DNA of 64,000 nt from Mucilaginibacter rubeus (GTDB lineage Bacteria; Bacteroidota; Bacteroidia; Sphingobacteriales; Sphingobacteriaceae), in NCBI RefSeq assembly GCF_003286415.2, contig NZ_CP043450.1:2294001-2358000 (forward strand), in the 5' to 3' direction. Below the pieces are notes generated by a model, which was not told the DNA's origin, ran no database searches, and was given only the letters and a program-made list of their open reading frames with translations. The translations under genes and the position numbers were made by a program. Position 1 is the stretch's first letter, and each line of letters starts with the position of its first letter. This document shows, piece after piece, positions 26,296 through 35,448 of this stretch.

Positions 26296-28221
26296 ATGAT
26301 TAACATTACACTTCCCGATGGTTCCGTTCGTCAGTATGACAAGGGGATCTCTTCCATGCAAATCGCCCAGTCGATTTCTGAAGGTTTAGCACGTAACGTA
26401 TTAGCCGCCGAAGTTGACGGCCAGGTTTGGGATGCAAGTCGCCCAATTGAGCAGGACGCCCATGTTAAATTATTAACCTGGAACGATGCCGATGGTAAAT
26501 CAACTTTCTGGCATTCATCGGCCCACTTAATGGCCGAGGCTTTAGAAGCACTTTATCCGGGTACAAAATTTGGTATCGGTCCGGCAATTGAAACCGGCTT
26601 TTATTACGATGTTGATTTTGGCGATAAGGTTTTATCTTCTGACGAGTTTAAGCAGATAGAGGATAAAATGATCGAACTTGCCAAAACCAAAGAAGAGTAC
26701 ATCCGTAAGCCTGTCAGCAAGGCCGATGCTATTGAATATTTCACTGAAAAAGGTGATGAGTACAAGCTTGACCTGATCAAGGACCTGCCTGATGGTGCTA
26801 TTACTTTTTACACACAAGGTAACTTTACCGACTTGTGCCGTGGGCCACATATCCCTAACACCGGTTTTATAAAAGCGGTTAAGTTAATGAGCCTTGCCGG
26901 TGCATACTGGCGTGGTGATGAAACCCGTAAGCAGTTAACCCGTATTTACGGCGTAACTTTCCCCAAAGCCAGTGAACTTACCGAATACCTGCACATGATC
27001 GAAGAAGCTAAAAAGCGCGATCACCGTAAATTAGGTAAGGAATTGGAACTGTTTGCTTTTTCAGAAAAGGTGGGCATGGGTTTGCCACTGTGGTTACCTA
27101 AAGGAACCGCTTTGCGCGAACGCCTGGTAAACTTTTTACAAAAAGCACAGGTAAAAGCCGGTTACGAGCAGGTAATTACGCCGCATATCGGTCATAAAAA
27201 CCTGTATGTAACATCAGGCCACTACGAGAAATATGGCGCCGATTCGTTCCAGCCGATAAAAACACCGCAGGAGGGAGAGGAGTTCTTCTTAAAACCGATG
27301 AACTGCCCGCACCACTGCGAGATCTACAAAACAAAACCGCGTTCATACAAAGACCTGCCGGTTCGTTTTGCTGAATTTGGTACCGTGTACCGTTATGAGC
27401 AAAGCGGCGAGTTACACGGTTTAACACGTGTAAGAGGTTTTACTCAAGATGATGCTCACTTGTTTTGCCGCCCTGACCAGGTTAAAGATGAGTTTAAAAA
27501 AGTAATTGACCTGGTATTGTATGTATTTAAGGCTTTGGGCTTTGATAATTATATTGCGCAGGTATCTTTACGTGACCCTGAAAACAGGGCCAAATACATC
27601 GGCAGCGATGAAAATTGGGCATTAGCCGAAAACGCTATCATTGAAGCTGCGGCAGAAAAAGGCTTGCCAACCGTTGTTGAATATGGTGAAGCAGCGTTTT
27701 ATGGCCCTAAGCTCGACTTTATGGTAAAAGATGCGCTTGGTCGTAAATGGCAATTAGGCACTATTCAGGTTGATTATAACCTGCCTGAGCGCTTTGAACT
27801 GGAGTATACAGGCAGCGACAATCAAAAGCACCGCCCGGTGATGATCCACAGGGCCCCGTTTGGTTCGATGGAACGCTTTATAGCAGTATTAATTGAGCAT
27901 TGCGCGGGTAATTTCCCGCTGTGGTTATCCCCCGAACAGTTCATTATACTTCCTATATCAGAAAAATATGAAGAATATGCAAAAAAAGTTTCTGATATAT
28001 TAAAAGATTCCGATATTTGCGGGCTAATCGACTTCAGGGACGAGAAAATAGGCAGAAAGATACGTGATGCTGAAGTTAAAAAAATCCCTTATATGCTGGT
28101 TGTAGGCGAAAAAGAGGCTGCTGAAGGGCAGGTTTCTGTACGTAAACATGGTACCGGCGATTTGGGAAGTATGAGCATTGAAGATTTTAAAGAACAGATA
28201 ACTAAAGAAATAACAGTATAA
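26296..28221 (+). CDS. thrS: Threonyl-tRNA synthetase
   Basis: A 641-residue class II synthetase charging tRNA-Thr. In order: the N-terminal TGS domain (1-62, [14 protein letters not shown]), the editing domain (about 70-230) with [11 protein letters not shown] and its distal C-x-x-x-H in LCRGPH, the catalytic core (about 240-535) with motif 2 around [20 protein letters not shown], the zinc Cys in [10 protein letters not shown] and motif 3 in [11 protein letters not shown], then the anticodon domain. Full length for the family. It is the first gene of the thrS-infC-rpmI-rplT operon, an order widely conserved in bacteria, and infC begins two bases after its stop. Confidence 0.98.
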   Translation: MINITLPDGSVRQYDKGISSMQIAQSISEGLARNVLAAEVDGQVWDASRPIEQDAHVKLLTWNDADGKSTFWHSSAHLMAEALEALYPGTKFGIGPAIETGFYYDVDFGDKVLSSDEFKQIEDKMIELAKTKEEYIRKPVSKADAIEYFTEKGDEYKLDLIKDLPDGAITFYTQGNFTDLCRGPHIPNTGFIKAVKLMSLAGAYWRGDETRKQLTRIYGVTFPKASELTEYLHMIEEAKKRDHRKLGKELELFAFSEKVGMGLPLWLPKGTALRERLVNFLQKAQVKAGYEQVITPHIGHKNLYVTSGHYEKYGADSFQPIKTPQEGEEFFLKPMNCPHHCEIYKTKPRSYKDLPVRFAEFGTVYRYEQSGELHGLTRVRGFTQDDAHLFCRPDQVKDEFKKVIDLVLYVFKALGFDNYIAQVSLRDPENRAKYIGSDENWALAENAIIEAAAEKGLPTVVEYGEAAFYGPKLDFMVKDALGRKWQLGTIQVDYNLPERFELEYTGSDNQKHRPVMIHRAPFGSMERFIAVLIEHCAGNFPLWLSPEQFIILPISEKYEEYAKKVSDILKDSDICGLIDFRDEKIGRKIRDAEVKKIPYMLVVGEKEAAEGQVSVRKHGTGDLGSMSIEDFKEQITKEITV

Positions 28222-28222
28222 C

Positions 28223-28789
28223 TTGGCATTAAACAAACCTTTCAATAGAGGACCAAGGCTTCCTTTTAAGAAAAAAGAAGCCGAACATAACATAAACCAA
28301 TTCATTAGGGCTCAGGAAGTTCGCCTTGTAGGTGATAACGTTGAGCAGGGTGTTTACTCATTAAGAGATGCCCTTGCAATAGCGCAGGAGCAGGAATTGG
28401 ATTTGGTTGAAATATCTCCAAACGCGGTGCCGCCGGTTTGTAAAGTAACTGACTACAATAAGTTTATTTACGAGCAGAAGAAAAAGCTTAAAGAGATAAA
28501 GAGCAATGCCAAGCAAACGGTTATCAAGGAAATTCGTTTCGGACCGAATACTGATGATCATGACTTTGAATTTAAGTTAAAGCATGCCATTAAGTTTTTG
28601 GAATCTGGCGAAAAGGTAAGGGCTTATGTACACTTTAAGGGCCGTGCCATTGTTTACAAGGAGCAAGGTGAGATTTTACTTCTTCGTTTTGCCCAGGCAT
28701 TGGAAGAAGTTGGTAAAGTGGAGCAGTTACCTAAGCTTGAAGGAAAAAGGATGTTTTTAACCCTTGCACCTAAGGCAGCTAAAAAGTAA
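28223..28789 (+). CDS. infC: Translation initiation factor IF-3 (TTG start)
   Basis: A 188-residue IF-3, which binds the 30S subunit and checks initiator tRNA and start codon. The N-domain ([42 protein letters not shown]), a Lys-rich linker helix ([10 protein letters not shown]) and the C-domain ([19 protein letters not shown]) are all present. The start must be a non-ATG codon: an in-frame stop is at 28211-28213, and the first in-frame ATG falls near the C-terminus. TTG at 28223 ([10 protein letters not shown]) fits homologues. A rare start codon on infC is known in other bacteria, where IF-3 represses its own translation. A hairpin follows before rpmI. Confidence 0.97.
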   Translation: MALNKPFNRGPRLPFKKKEAEHNINQFIRAQEVRLVGDNVEQGVYSLRDALAIAQEQELDLVEISPNAVPPVCKVTDYNKFIYEQKKKLKEIKSNAKQTVIKEIRFGPNTDDHDFEFKLKHAIKFLESGEKVRAYVHFKGRAIVYKEQGEILLLRFAQALEEVGKVEQLPKLEGKRMFLTLAPKAAKK

Positions 28790-28798
28790 TTAAAATAG

Positions 28799-28822
28799 GC
28801 AGGTGTGCAAATGCGCATCTGC
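28799..28822 (+). promoter_or_regulatory. Strong hairpin between infC and rpmI
   Basis: A 10-bp stem with two G-U pairs (GCAGGTGTGC with GCGCATCTGC) and an AAAT loop begins 9 bases after the infC stop and ends about 52 bases before rpmI. There is no T-tract, so it is not a classical terminator. In other bacteria the L20 protein binds mRNA near rpmI to repress L35-L20 translation; this hairpin is a candidate for such control or for RNA processing. Confidence 0.45.
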
Positions 28823-28874
28823 TTGAAAATAAAACGTTGAGAAACGTTAATATCTAACACAAATAAATAGAGTT

Positions 28875-29075
28875 ATGCCAAAAATGAAAACCAATTCCAG
28901 TGCTAAAAAGCGCTTTAAGCTTACTGGAACCGGTAAAATCGCAAGAAAAAACGCATACAAAAGCCACATCTTAACCAAGATGTCGACTAAACGTAAGCGT
29001 GCCCTTGGTCACACCAGCTTAGTATCTGATGCTGATATGGGTAACGTAAAACGTATGCTTTGTATCGGAAAGTAA
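28875..29075 (+). CDS. rpmI: 50S ribosomal protein L35
   Basis: A 66-residue, highly basic large-subunit protein with the typical start [15 protein letters not shown] and the [13 protein letters not shown] segment. Its length fits L35. It lies between infC and rplT in the conserved translation operon, with an 85-base gap upstream (holding a hairpin) and an 81-base gap to rplT. Confidence 0.98.
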   Translation: MPKMKTNSSAKKRFKLTGTGKIARKNAYKSHILTKMSTKRKRALGHTSLVSDADMGNVKRMLCIGK

Positions 29076-29156
29076 TTCACAAATTTTAAAACCAGGTATT
29101 AGAGTTTTAAGTCCGGCACACGAGATGCAGGCACTCACTACCAAAAAACACACAAG

Positions 29157-29501
29157 ATGCCACGTTCAGTTAACGCAGTAGCGTCGAGAAGACGCAGGAA
29201 AAGGATCATGAACCTCGCCAAAGGTTATTGGGGTTCACGTAGCAAGGTATACACCATTGCAAAAAACACAGTTGAAAAAGGTTTACAATACGCTTACCGC
29301 GACCGTAAAACCAAAAAGAGAGAGTTCAGGGCTTTATGGATCCAACGTATTAACGCTGGTGCCCGTCAGCACGGAATTTCTTACTCTCAGTTAATGGGTA
29401 AATTAGCCGCTAAAGAAATTGGCTTAAACCGTAAGGTATTAGCTGATTTAGCGATGAACAACCCAGACGCTTTCAAAGCAGTTGTTGATGCAGTAAAATA
29501 A
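29157..29501 (+). CDS. rplT: 50S ribosomal protein L20
   Basis: A 114-residue basic protein needed early in 50S assembly. It has the L20 pattern [40 protein letters not shown] and [15 protein letters not shown]20 is also the autorepressor of this operon in bacteria studied so far. It is the last gene of the operon; a strong terminator follows 20 bases after the stop. Confidence 0.98.
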   Translation: MPRSVNAVASRRRRKRIMNLAKGYWGSRSKVYTIAKNTVEKGLQYAYRDRKTKKREFRALWIQRINAGARQHGISYSQLMGKLAAKEIGLNRKVLADLAMNNPDAFKAVVDAVK

Positions 29502-29521
29502 TATCGCATTATAAATGCATG

Positions 29522-29549
29522 AAAAAGGCCGCAATTTGCGGCCTTTTTT
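29522..29549 (+). terminator. Intrinsic terminator after rplT
   Basis: The stem AAAAAGGCCGCAA/TTGCGGCCTTTTTT with almost no loop and a T-tract closes the thrS-infC-rpmI-rplT operon. Confidence 0.9.
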
Positions 29550-29700
29550 GTTTTACTCTTATTTTTTATTTCTGTGAAGCGGGAACAGCTTTAGCTTATC
29601 AGGATAGTAAGTTCAACGACATAGTCCTAATCGGTTTTATTTTAATTCCCCCAAATTGAATTTTGGCAAGAGGATATATAATTAGACTGTTTTCAAAAAT

Positions 29701-29736
29701 AAACCCGCTTTAGCATGTATCTAAAGCGGGTTTCAT
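29701..29736 (-). terminator. Terminator after the nucleoside permease gene
   Basis: AAACCCGCTTTAG (29701-29713) pairs with CTAAAGCGGGTTT (29721-29733). It lies downstream of the minus-strand permease and faces the rplT terminator across about 150 bases without a gene. Confidence 0.75.
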
Positions 29737-29799
29737 ATGAATGAATATTCTTTGTAGGAGATTGATAAAGGGAATTATTATGAAAGCATAGATTTCAGA

Positions 29800-31059
29800 T
29801 TATGCATGTTGTATTGCCTCAACCAATGCTTTGTTATGTTTGTACCTGAATACAAACGGAAAAACAATTGCAATTACCAAAGCGTAGCCTGAAAACGTAA
29901 GCCAGATGCCATGCCAGTCTTTGGCGCCGCCTGGCAACAGGAAAAAGTGATCTATAATAAGGCCGCTGGCAATACTTCCGAAAAAGGCACCAAAGCCGTT
30001 TACCATCATCATAAACAAGCCCTGTGCACTCGCCCTGATATCAGGAGTAGCTTGTGTTTCCACAAATAAGGAGCCTGATATATTGAAGAAATCGAAAGCC
30101 ATACCGTAAACAATACATGATAAAATGATCATCCATAAACCGCCCGCAGGATCGCCAAACGCAAAAAGACCGAACCTTAACACCCAGGCCAACATACTGA
30201 ACAGCATCACGTACTTGATGCCGAACTTTCTTAAGAAAAATGGTATGGCCAGGATAAAGAAAGTCTCAGAAAACTGAGATATTGACATGATGATGGCCGG
30301 ATACTTAACGCCAACAGAATCTTTATAAATGGCTATATTTTTGAAATCCTGAATAAATGTATCGCCATAGGCATTGGTAAGCTGTAACGCTGCTCCCAAT
30401 AACATGGAGAAAGCAAAGAAAATAGCAAACTTAGGATCTTTGAATAATTTAAAGGCGTTGAGCCCCAGGGAATCAACAAATGATTTATTGGTTGTTTTTG
30501 AAGAAAGTGGCGGACATTTTGGAAGACTAAATGAGTAAAGCCCAAGTGCAAGCGCCACAGCCGAAGCAATATAAAACTGATTCGGAGACGTTTCGTTATG
30601 TGTTAAGCTCACCGTCCATAAGGCCGCGATGAAGCCGATAGTTCCCCAAATCCTGATAGGAGGGTAGTCTTTTACTACATCCTTATTGCTGCTTTTTAAT
30701 GCTGAATATGCTACTGTAATTGAAAGTGAAAGAGTTGGCATATAAAACACCATATTAACCAGCATCACCCAAAAAAAAGCAGAAGGATTAGTTATTTGCG
30801 GCAAGATAAAAAGGGAGCAGGCACCGAGGATATGCATGATACCATATAATTTTTCGGCATTGATAAACCTATCAGCTATAATGCCTGTAAGGGCCGGCAT
30901 AAATATAGCCGAAATACCCATCGTACTAAATATAGCACCAAATTGTGCCCCCGACCAATGTTTATCCTGAAACCAGTACGCACCGATGGTTAGCAACCAC
31001 GCCCCCCAGATAAAGAATTGCATAAAATTCATCAGTATTAAGCGGAACTTAATATTCAT
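29800..31059 (-). CDS. MFS transporter, nucleoside:H+ symporter type
   Basis: A 419-residue inner-membrane transporter with about twelve hydrophobic segments. The start (MNFMQFFIWGAWLLTIGAYW), GIIADRFINAEK between helices two and three, and the PPIRIWGTIGFI motif are characteristic of the nucleoside H+ symporter (NupG/XapB) branch of the major facilitator superfamily, which imports purine and pyrimidine nucleosides. A cytoplasmic loop near residue 195 divides the two six-helix halves. It stands alone between two terminators. Substrate is inferred from family resemblance; related proteins in Bacteroidetes may carry other small molecules. Confidence 0.87.
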   Translation of the reverse strand: MNIKFRLILMNFMQFFIWGAWLLTIGAYWFQDKHWSGAQFGAIFSTMGISAIFMPALTGIIADRFINAEKLYGIMHILGACSLFILPQITNPSAFFWVMLVNMVFYMPTLSLSITVAYSALKSSNKDVVKDYPPIRIWGTIGFIAALWTVSLTHNETSPNQFYIASAVALALGLYSFSLPKCPPLSSKTTNKSFVDSLGLNAFKLFKDPKFAIFFAFSMLLGAALQLTNAYGDTFIQDFKNIAIYKDSVGVKYPAIIMSISQFSETFFILAIPFFLRKFGIKYVMLFSMLAWVLRFGLFAFGDPAGGLWMIILSCIVYGMAFDFFNISGSLFVETQATPDIRASAQGLFMMMVNGFGAFFGSIASGLIIDHFFLLPGGAKDWHGIWLTFSGYALVIAIVFPFVFRYKHNKALVEAIQHA

Positions 31060-31161
31060 ACGGTAACGGGTTTAAATAAATTTAGTCAGTGTTAAATTAA
31101 AAACGGAAAGTAGTGAAATAAATGTAAATGAGAAAACTACCGTTGCAGAAATTACTATTAG

Positions 31162-31193
31162 TAAACAGAAACCCGGGATCAGGTTTCTGTTTA
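31162..31193 (-). terminator. Terminator after the etf / bifunctional nuclease operon
   Basis: TAAACAGAAACC (31162-31173) pairs with GGTTTCTGTTTA (31182-31193) around an 8-base loop, about 80 bases past the minus-strand nuclease stop. Confidence 0.7.
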
Positions 31194-31273
31194 TATAATG
31201 TTGAGGCTATTAAAGTTGTATTTTAAAATAGAACATTCAAGTAAATTCGAAATCAAAAATCCGGATTCCGAAA

Positions 31274-31873
31274 TCAGGAGGCTTTGCGCTTATTAAGTTC
31301 GTCACGAATTTTGGCAGCTTTTTCATATGATTCTTCCGCCAAAGCTTCCTGTAACTTAGTTTTAAGTTCTTCAGTGCTGATAGAAGCATAACCGCTTACC
31401 GAGGCGCTAACTGATTTTTCTTCGGGAGCTTCATTAATATTCTCCAGGTAAACAAAGTCATTACCTTCTATTACAATGCCTGCGGTTGACAAGATGAACT
31501 CATAGGTGAAAATCGGGCAGTCAAAACGTACTGCTACAGCAATGGCATCAGAAGTACGTGCATCTATTTCCACCGAGCGCTTTCCATCACTGCAGATCAG
31601 TTTTGCATAAAATATACCATCAACCAAATTGTAAATGATCACTTCCTGCACCTCAATCTGGTAGGCCTGGGCAAAGCTCTTAAACAGGTCGTGTGTAAGC
31701 GGACGGCTTGGTGTCATTTTTTCTATCTCAATAGCAATGGCCTGGGCTTCAAAGCTACCGATAATAATAGGCAGACGACGACGGCCGCTTACTTCACCCA
31801 AAACAAGAGCGTAAGCACCCGATTGGGTTTGACTATAGGATAAGCCGACAATATCAAGCTTTATTTTTTTCAT
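31274..31873 (-). CDS. Bifunctional nuclease-domain (DUF151) protein with UVR motif
   Basis: A 199-residue cytoplasmic protein with the BFN/DUF151 fold in residues 1-130: GEVSGRRRLPIIIGSFEAQAI, then TPSRPLTHDLFKSF and SVEIDARTSDAIAVAVRFDCPIF. Members of this family show DNase and RNase activity in vitro, but their physiological role is unclear. The C-terminus (about 160-195, LKTKLQEALAEESYEKAAKIRDEL) is a UvrB/UvrC-type helical motif. The ATG at 31873 is preferred; another in-frame start lies at 31888. It follows etfA by about 20 bases, so it is co-transcribed with the electron transfer flavoprotein genes. Confidence 0.9.
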   Translation of the reverse strand: MKKIKLDIVGLSYSQTQSGAYALVLGEVSGRRRLPIIIGSFEAQAIAIEIEKMTPSRPLTHDLFKSFAQAYQIEVQEVIIYNLVDGIFYAKLICSDGKRSVEIDARTSDAIAVAVRFDCPIFTYEFILSTAGIVIEGNDFVYLENINEAPEEKSVSASVSGYASISTEELKTKLQEALAEESYEKAAKIRDELNKRKAS

Positions 31874-31895
31874 GTTATTCCCCATCACCCTGTAT

Positions 31896-32873
31896 TTATG
31901 CTGAAGCTTTATATTCTTTAACGGCTGCTATTAATTTAGGGAGTACTTCAAAAGCGTCGCCCACAATTCCGTAATCTGCTACCTTAAAAAACGGTGCTTC
32001 CGGATCTTTGTTTATGACTACAATAACTTTTGATGAACTTACCCCGGCCAGATGCTGAATTGCACCTGAAATTCCTACTGCAATATACAAATTTGGACTG
32101 ACAGCTATACCTGTTTGTCCAACGTGTTCGCTATGTGGTCTCCAACCAGCATCTGATACAGGTTTTGAGCATGCCGTAGCAGCACCTAAAAGGCTTGCCA
32201 ATTCTTCTATCATTCCCCAATTTTCGGGGCCTTTTAAACCACGGCCACCGGAAACAACGATCTCCGCATCAGGCAGGGAAACTTTATCGCTTGAGCGAAC
32301 GATTTCTTTGATCATGGCCTTAAAGTCAGACGCTTTGCTTTCAACGCTGAAATCTTCAACCTGGGCTGTGCCGCCTGTTTCAACAACTTTGTATGAATTA
32401 GGTACAAGCGCGATAACTTTAATTGCAGAAGTAAGCTCAACGATAGCAAAAGCTTTACCCGAAAAGGCAGTTTTTTTAACTTTAAAAGAGCCGCCTTCCT
32501 GTACCGGCAATGCTACAACGCCATCTGCTACACCGGCTTCAAGTTTTACGCCAACCCTTGGCGCCAACCCACGACCAGAAAACGTATTGGATAATACTAC
32601 AACAGCCGAACCTTCTTTTTTCGCGGCTTCGGCAATTATCGAGGCGTAGGCCTGGTTTACAAAATCTTTCAATTTATCGCCAGATACGTTAAGCACTTTA
32701 TCAGCGCCGTATTTGCCCAATAAAGCTAATTCAGCGGCATCAACGTTACCTATAGAAACAGCGGTAAGAGAAGTATTATTTTGATCGGCAATGGCGCGGG
32801 CATAAGAAATGGCTTCAAAAATTGATTTTTTGAATTTGCCCCCGGCATTTTCCGCGTATATTAAAACTGACAT
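31896..32873 (-). CDS. etfA: Electron transfer flavoprotein, alpha subunit
   Basis: A 325-residue ETF alpha subunit, which with EtfB holds FAD and AMP and passes electrons from acyl-CoA dehydrogenases to a quinone reductase. The C-terminal FAD domain is unmistakable: VSGGRGLKGPENWG, AACSKPVSDAGW-type segment, GQTGIAVSPNLYIAVGISGAIQHLAG and INKDPEAPFFKVADYGIVGD. The N-terminal half is the ETF alpha/beta domain. It lies 29 bases after etfB on the same strand. Presence with the acyl-CoA carboxylase in this window suits fatty-acid or branched-chain amino-acid oxidation, although the genes are not adjacent. Confidence 0.97.
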   Translation of the reverse strand: MSVLIYAENAGGKFKKSIFEAISYARAIADQNNTSLTAVSIGNVDAAELALLGKYGADKVLNVSGDKLKDFVNQAYASIIAEAAKKEGSAVVVLSNTFSGRGLAPRVGVKLEAGVADGVVALPVQEGGSFKVKKTAFSGKAFAIVELTSAIKVIALVPNSYKVVETGGTAQVEDFSVESKASDFKAMIKEIVRSSDKVSLPDAEIVVSGGRGLKGPENWGMIEELASLLGAATACSKPVSDAGWRPHSEHVGQTGIAVSPNLYIAVGISGAIQHLAGVSSSKVIVVINKDPEAPFFKVADYGIVGDAFEVLPKLIAAVKEYKASA

Positions 32874-32902
32874 AGTTATCTGTTAGTGATTTAGATCATA
32901 AT

Positions 32903-33640
32903 TTATATTACACGTGCTTCGGCATGCAGCAGTTCAACCAGTTTGGCGGTGTCATCGGCAGCTACAAGTTTAACCTGGCCGCGAGGGGCTGGTGTTTCAT
33001 AACTAACAATTTCCGAAAAGGTTTTAACTTCGGTCGGCTCAATAACAGCAAGCGGCTTGGTACGCGCCGACATGATGCCGCGCATATTAGGTATTTTGGG
33101 TTCAGCTACACCCTCGGCAGCACCAGCTACAAAAGGATAAGGGATAGTCAACACTTCTTTACCGCCTTCAATCTCGCGTTCAACTGTAGCTTCACTGTCA
33201 CCGGCATCTAATTTTTTGATGATAGACACAGATGGAATATCAAGCAATTCGCCAAGCATCCCGGCAACTTTCGATCCGTTATAATCGATAGATTCACGGC
33301 CAGTCAGGATCAGATCAAATGGATTTGCTTTTACATATTGAGCAATCTGATGCGCTACATACCAGGCATCGTGAGGCTTAGCGTTTACACGTACCGCATC
33401 AGTAGCGCCAATTGCCAAAGCTTTACGAATAGTGGCCTCTGTACTCGCGTCACCAACGTTAATCACTGTCACCGTACCTTTACCGCCATCGGTTAATTCA
33501 ATGGCGCGTGCAAGAGCTATTTCATCATAAGGGTTGAGTATGAACTGAACCCCGTTTGTATTAAATTGCGTGTTGTTATCAGTAAAAGTTATTTTTGTGG
33601 TGGTATCAGGAACATTACTTACACATACCAGAATCTTCAT
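32903..33640 (-). CDS. etfB: Electron transfer flavoprotein, beta subunit
   Basis: A 245-residue ETF beta subunit. It begins MKILVCVSNVPDTTTKI, includes FILNPYDEIALARAIEL and the AMP-binding-loop region LTGRESIDYNGSKVAGMLGELL, and ends with an arm that in known structures wraps around the alpha subunit. The ATG at 33640 matches homologues; the in-frame upstream start at 33658 would add six unrelated residues. It is the first gene of the etfB-etfA-nuclease operon, and only 45 bases separate it from the divergent TPR gene. Confidence 0.96.
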   Translation of the reverse strand: MKILVCVSNVPDTTTKITFTDNNTQFNTNGVQFILNPYDEIALARAIELTDGGKGTVTVINVGDASTEATIRKALAIGATDAVRVNAKPHDAWYVAHQIAQYVKANPFDLILTGRESIDYNGSKVAGMLGELLDIPSVSIIKKLDAGDSEATVEREIEGGKEVLTIPYPFVAGAAEGVAEPKIPNMRGIMSARTKPLAVIEPTEVKTFSEIVSYETPAPRGQVKLVAADDTAKLVELLHAEARVI

Positions 33641-33655
33641 ATCAATAGGTTTTTG

Positions 33656-33663
33656 CAAATTTA
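33656..33663 (-). promoter_or_regulatory. -7 promoter box for etfB
   Basis: On the minus strand the sequence reads TAAATTTG, a perfect TAnnTTTG box, ending 16 bases before the etfB ATG. The resulting leader would be very short. It lies in the 45-base gap shared with the divergent TPR gene. Confidence 0.5.
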
Positions 33664-33685
33664 ATTAAAAAAGATAGAGTTTAAA

Positions 33686-34027
33686 ATGGAGTTGAGCAGA
33701 TTGAATAAGCTGTTGGAATTTATAAAAAATGAACCGGATGACGAGTTTCTGAAATATGCCCTTGCAACAGAATATCTGCGTCTGAATGAGACAGATAAGG
33801 CGCTTGCCTACTATGAAGATCTGGTAAATAACCACCCCGGTTATGTGGGCACTTATTATCATTTAGGTAAGCTTTATGAAGCGCTAAACCGAAAGGATGA
33901 TGCCATTAAAACCTATGAAACCGGCATGAAAGTGACCAAAGAAAAGCGCGATAATCATGCTTTTTCTGAATTGCAGGCAGTATACAGGCAGGCAATGGGC
34001 TTTGAAGAAGACGATGACGATTATTGA
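33686..34027 (+). CDS. Small TPR protein
   Basis: A 113-residue soluble protein composed mainly of tetratricopeptide repeats: a first helix pair at about 3-30 (EPDDEFLKYALATEYLRL), a clear repeat at 31-64 (NETDKALAYYEDLVNNHPGYVGTYYHLG) and another at 65-100 (KLYEALNRKDDAIKTYETGM), ending in an acidic tail FEEDDDDY. Such proteins act as binding scaffolds. It is divergent from etfB, with which it shares a very short promoter region. No partner can be named. Confidence 0.85.
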   Translation: MELSRLNKLLEFIKNEPDDEFLKYALATEYLRLNETDKALAYYEDLVNNHPGYVGTYYHLGKLYEALNRKDDAIKTYETGMKVTKEKRDNHAFSELQAVYRQAMGFEEDDDDY

Positions 34028-34177
34028 TTTTTAGTCCAGGGTTGATAGTTAACAGCAATTTTTGGGTATTTCTTAACCATTTCATTCTTTTGTGAATTGT
34101 TTGAAATAACTATAATGTTTCCGCTATAATATTGTCCCTATGAACCATCGTCTATGAACTATGAACAGCTTTAGCAA

Positions 34178-35377
34178 ATGAAACAACGGCAACTTGTATT
34201 CCTACGGGATGTGCTGATCTATACTTTTACCGCTTTTGGCGGCCCTCAAGCCCACATAGCTGTTTTGCTGCGCGAGTTTGTTGAAAAGCGGAGATATATT
34301 ACCGAAGATGAACTAATGGAGCTCAATGCCTTATCGCAGGTTTTGCCCGGCCCTTCATCAACCCAAACATTGGTTGGCATAGCCTGGAAGGTGGGGGGGC
34401 TACGACTGGCAATTATTACATTCCTGATTTGGATTTTGCCTTCGGCAGCCATTATGTGCATGGCTGCAATCAGCTATAATATGTTTGCCAATAAGGCTAA
34501 GTTTGCCCATGTAATCAGTTATGTACAGCCAATAGCCGTGGGCATTGTAGCTTACGCAACGTATACATTTGCGAATAAGTTTTTAAAAACAAAGGTGAGC
34601 AGAATGCTTGCGGTCGGTTCGTTAATTGTTACACTAATCCTGCAAAATGCTTATGCTTTCCCGCTTTTGATATTGCTTGGAGGAATTATTTCATCAGCGA
34701 TGGAAACTCAGCAGCATGAAAACGAGTTGCGGGTTAAGCTTTATTCAAATGTAAACCCCAATAAAGTCGGGTACTTTGTGGGTATATTATTGTTTTTTGC
34801 TGCATTGGGTGCTTTGGTTAATCAAACATCTCCTTTCAGCTTGCCAATCCGCTTATTCGAGAACTTTTATCGTAACGGTATCTTAATTTTTGGCGGAGGC
34901 CAGGTGCTTGTTCCATTAATGTACACCGAATTTGTTGAGGTGAAGCATTATTTAGGTCGGTCGGAGTTTTTATCGGGTTATGCACTACAGCAGGCTTTAC
35001 CGGGGCCAACTTTCTCCTTTACCTCGTTTTTAGGGGGGATAACCCTTGGTAATAAAGGTTATAACATTTGGGGACAGGTGATTGGTAGCCTGGTTGCTGT
35101 TATTGGTATCAATACTCCCGGGTTGATATTGATATTATTTATAGTGCCTTTTTGGGAAGACCTAAAAAAGATAACCCGGATCAAAAATTCATTAAGTGGT
35201 ATTAATGCGGTAGCTGTAGGTTTTATGGCGACTGCCCTGATCTTGCTGGTTAGGCCTTTTGGTTTAAATTGGATAGCCTACGTACTAATGACAGGCACGT
35301 TCCTCGTATTGCATTTCACCAAAATCAAAACACCGATAGTGATTATTATCGGTGTGATTTTGGGAATGATATTTTGA
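34178..35377 (+). CDS. chrA: Chromate transporter, CHR family
   Basis: A 399-residue inner-membrane protein with two homologous chromate-transport domains (about 5-180 and 195-390). Each starts with a similar pattern: FTAFGGPQAHIAVLLREF with LSQVLPGPSSTQT in the first half, and ILIFGGGQVLVPLMYTEF with LQQALPGPTFSFTSFLGG in the second. The long-chain CHR proteins export chromate, but many genomic copies are untested and may carry other oxyanions. It is alone on its strand and ends next to an inverted repeat shared with the convergent dnaB gene. Confidence 0.92.
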   Translation: MKQRQLVFLRDVLIYTFTAFGGPQAHIAVLLREFVEKRRYITEDELMELNALSQVLPGPSSTQTLVGIAWKVGGLRLAIITFLIWILPSAAIMCMAAISYNMFANKAKFAHVISYVQPIAVGIVAYATYTFANKFLKTKVSRMLAVGSLIVTLILQNAYAFPLLILLGGIISSAMETQQHENELRVKLYSNVNPNKVGYFVGILLFFAALGALVNQTSPFSLPIRLFENFYRNGILIFGGGQVLVPLMYTEFVEVKHYLGRSEFLSGYALQQALPGPTFSFTSFLGGITLGNKGYNIWGQVIGSLVAVIGINTPGLILILFIVPFWEDLKKITRIKNSLSGINAVAVGFMATALILLVRPFGLNWIAYVLMTGTFLVLHFTKIKTPIVIIIGVILGMIF

Positions 35378-35384
35378 TTGGGTA

Positions 35385-35438
35385 TTTGGAATTTTCGATT
35401 TTGGCGTTTAATAAATCCGAAATCGAAAATCCAAATTC
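35385..35438. repeat. Inverted repeat between convergent chrA and dnaB
   Basis: TTTGGAATTTTCGATTTTGG (from 35385) is mirrored by CGAAATCGAAAATCCAAATT (35419-35438) with one bulge. It probably ends both transcripts. A single related arm (TCGAAATCAAAAATCCGGAT, 31247-31266) occurs near the etf operon, so the word may belong to a dispersed family. Confidence 0.6.
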
Positions 35439-35448
35439 CGAAATTAGA

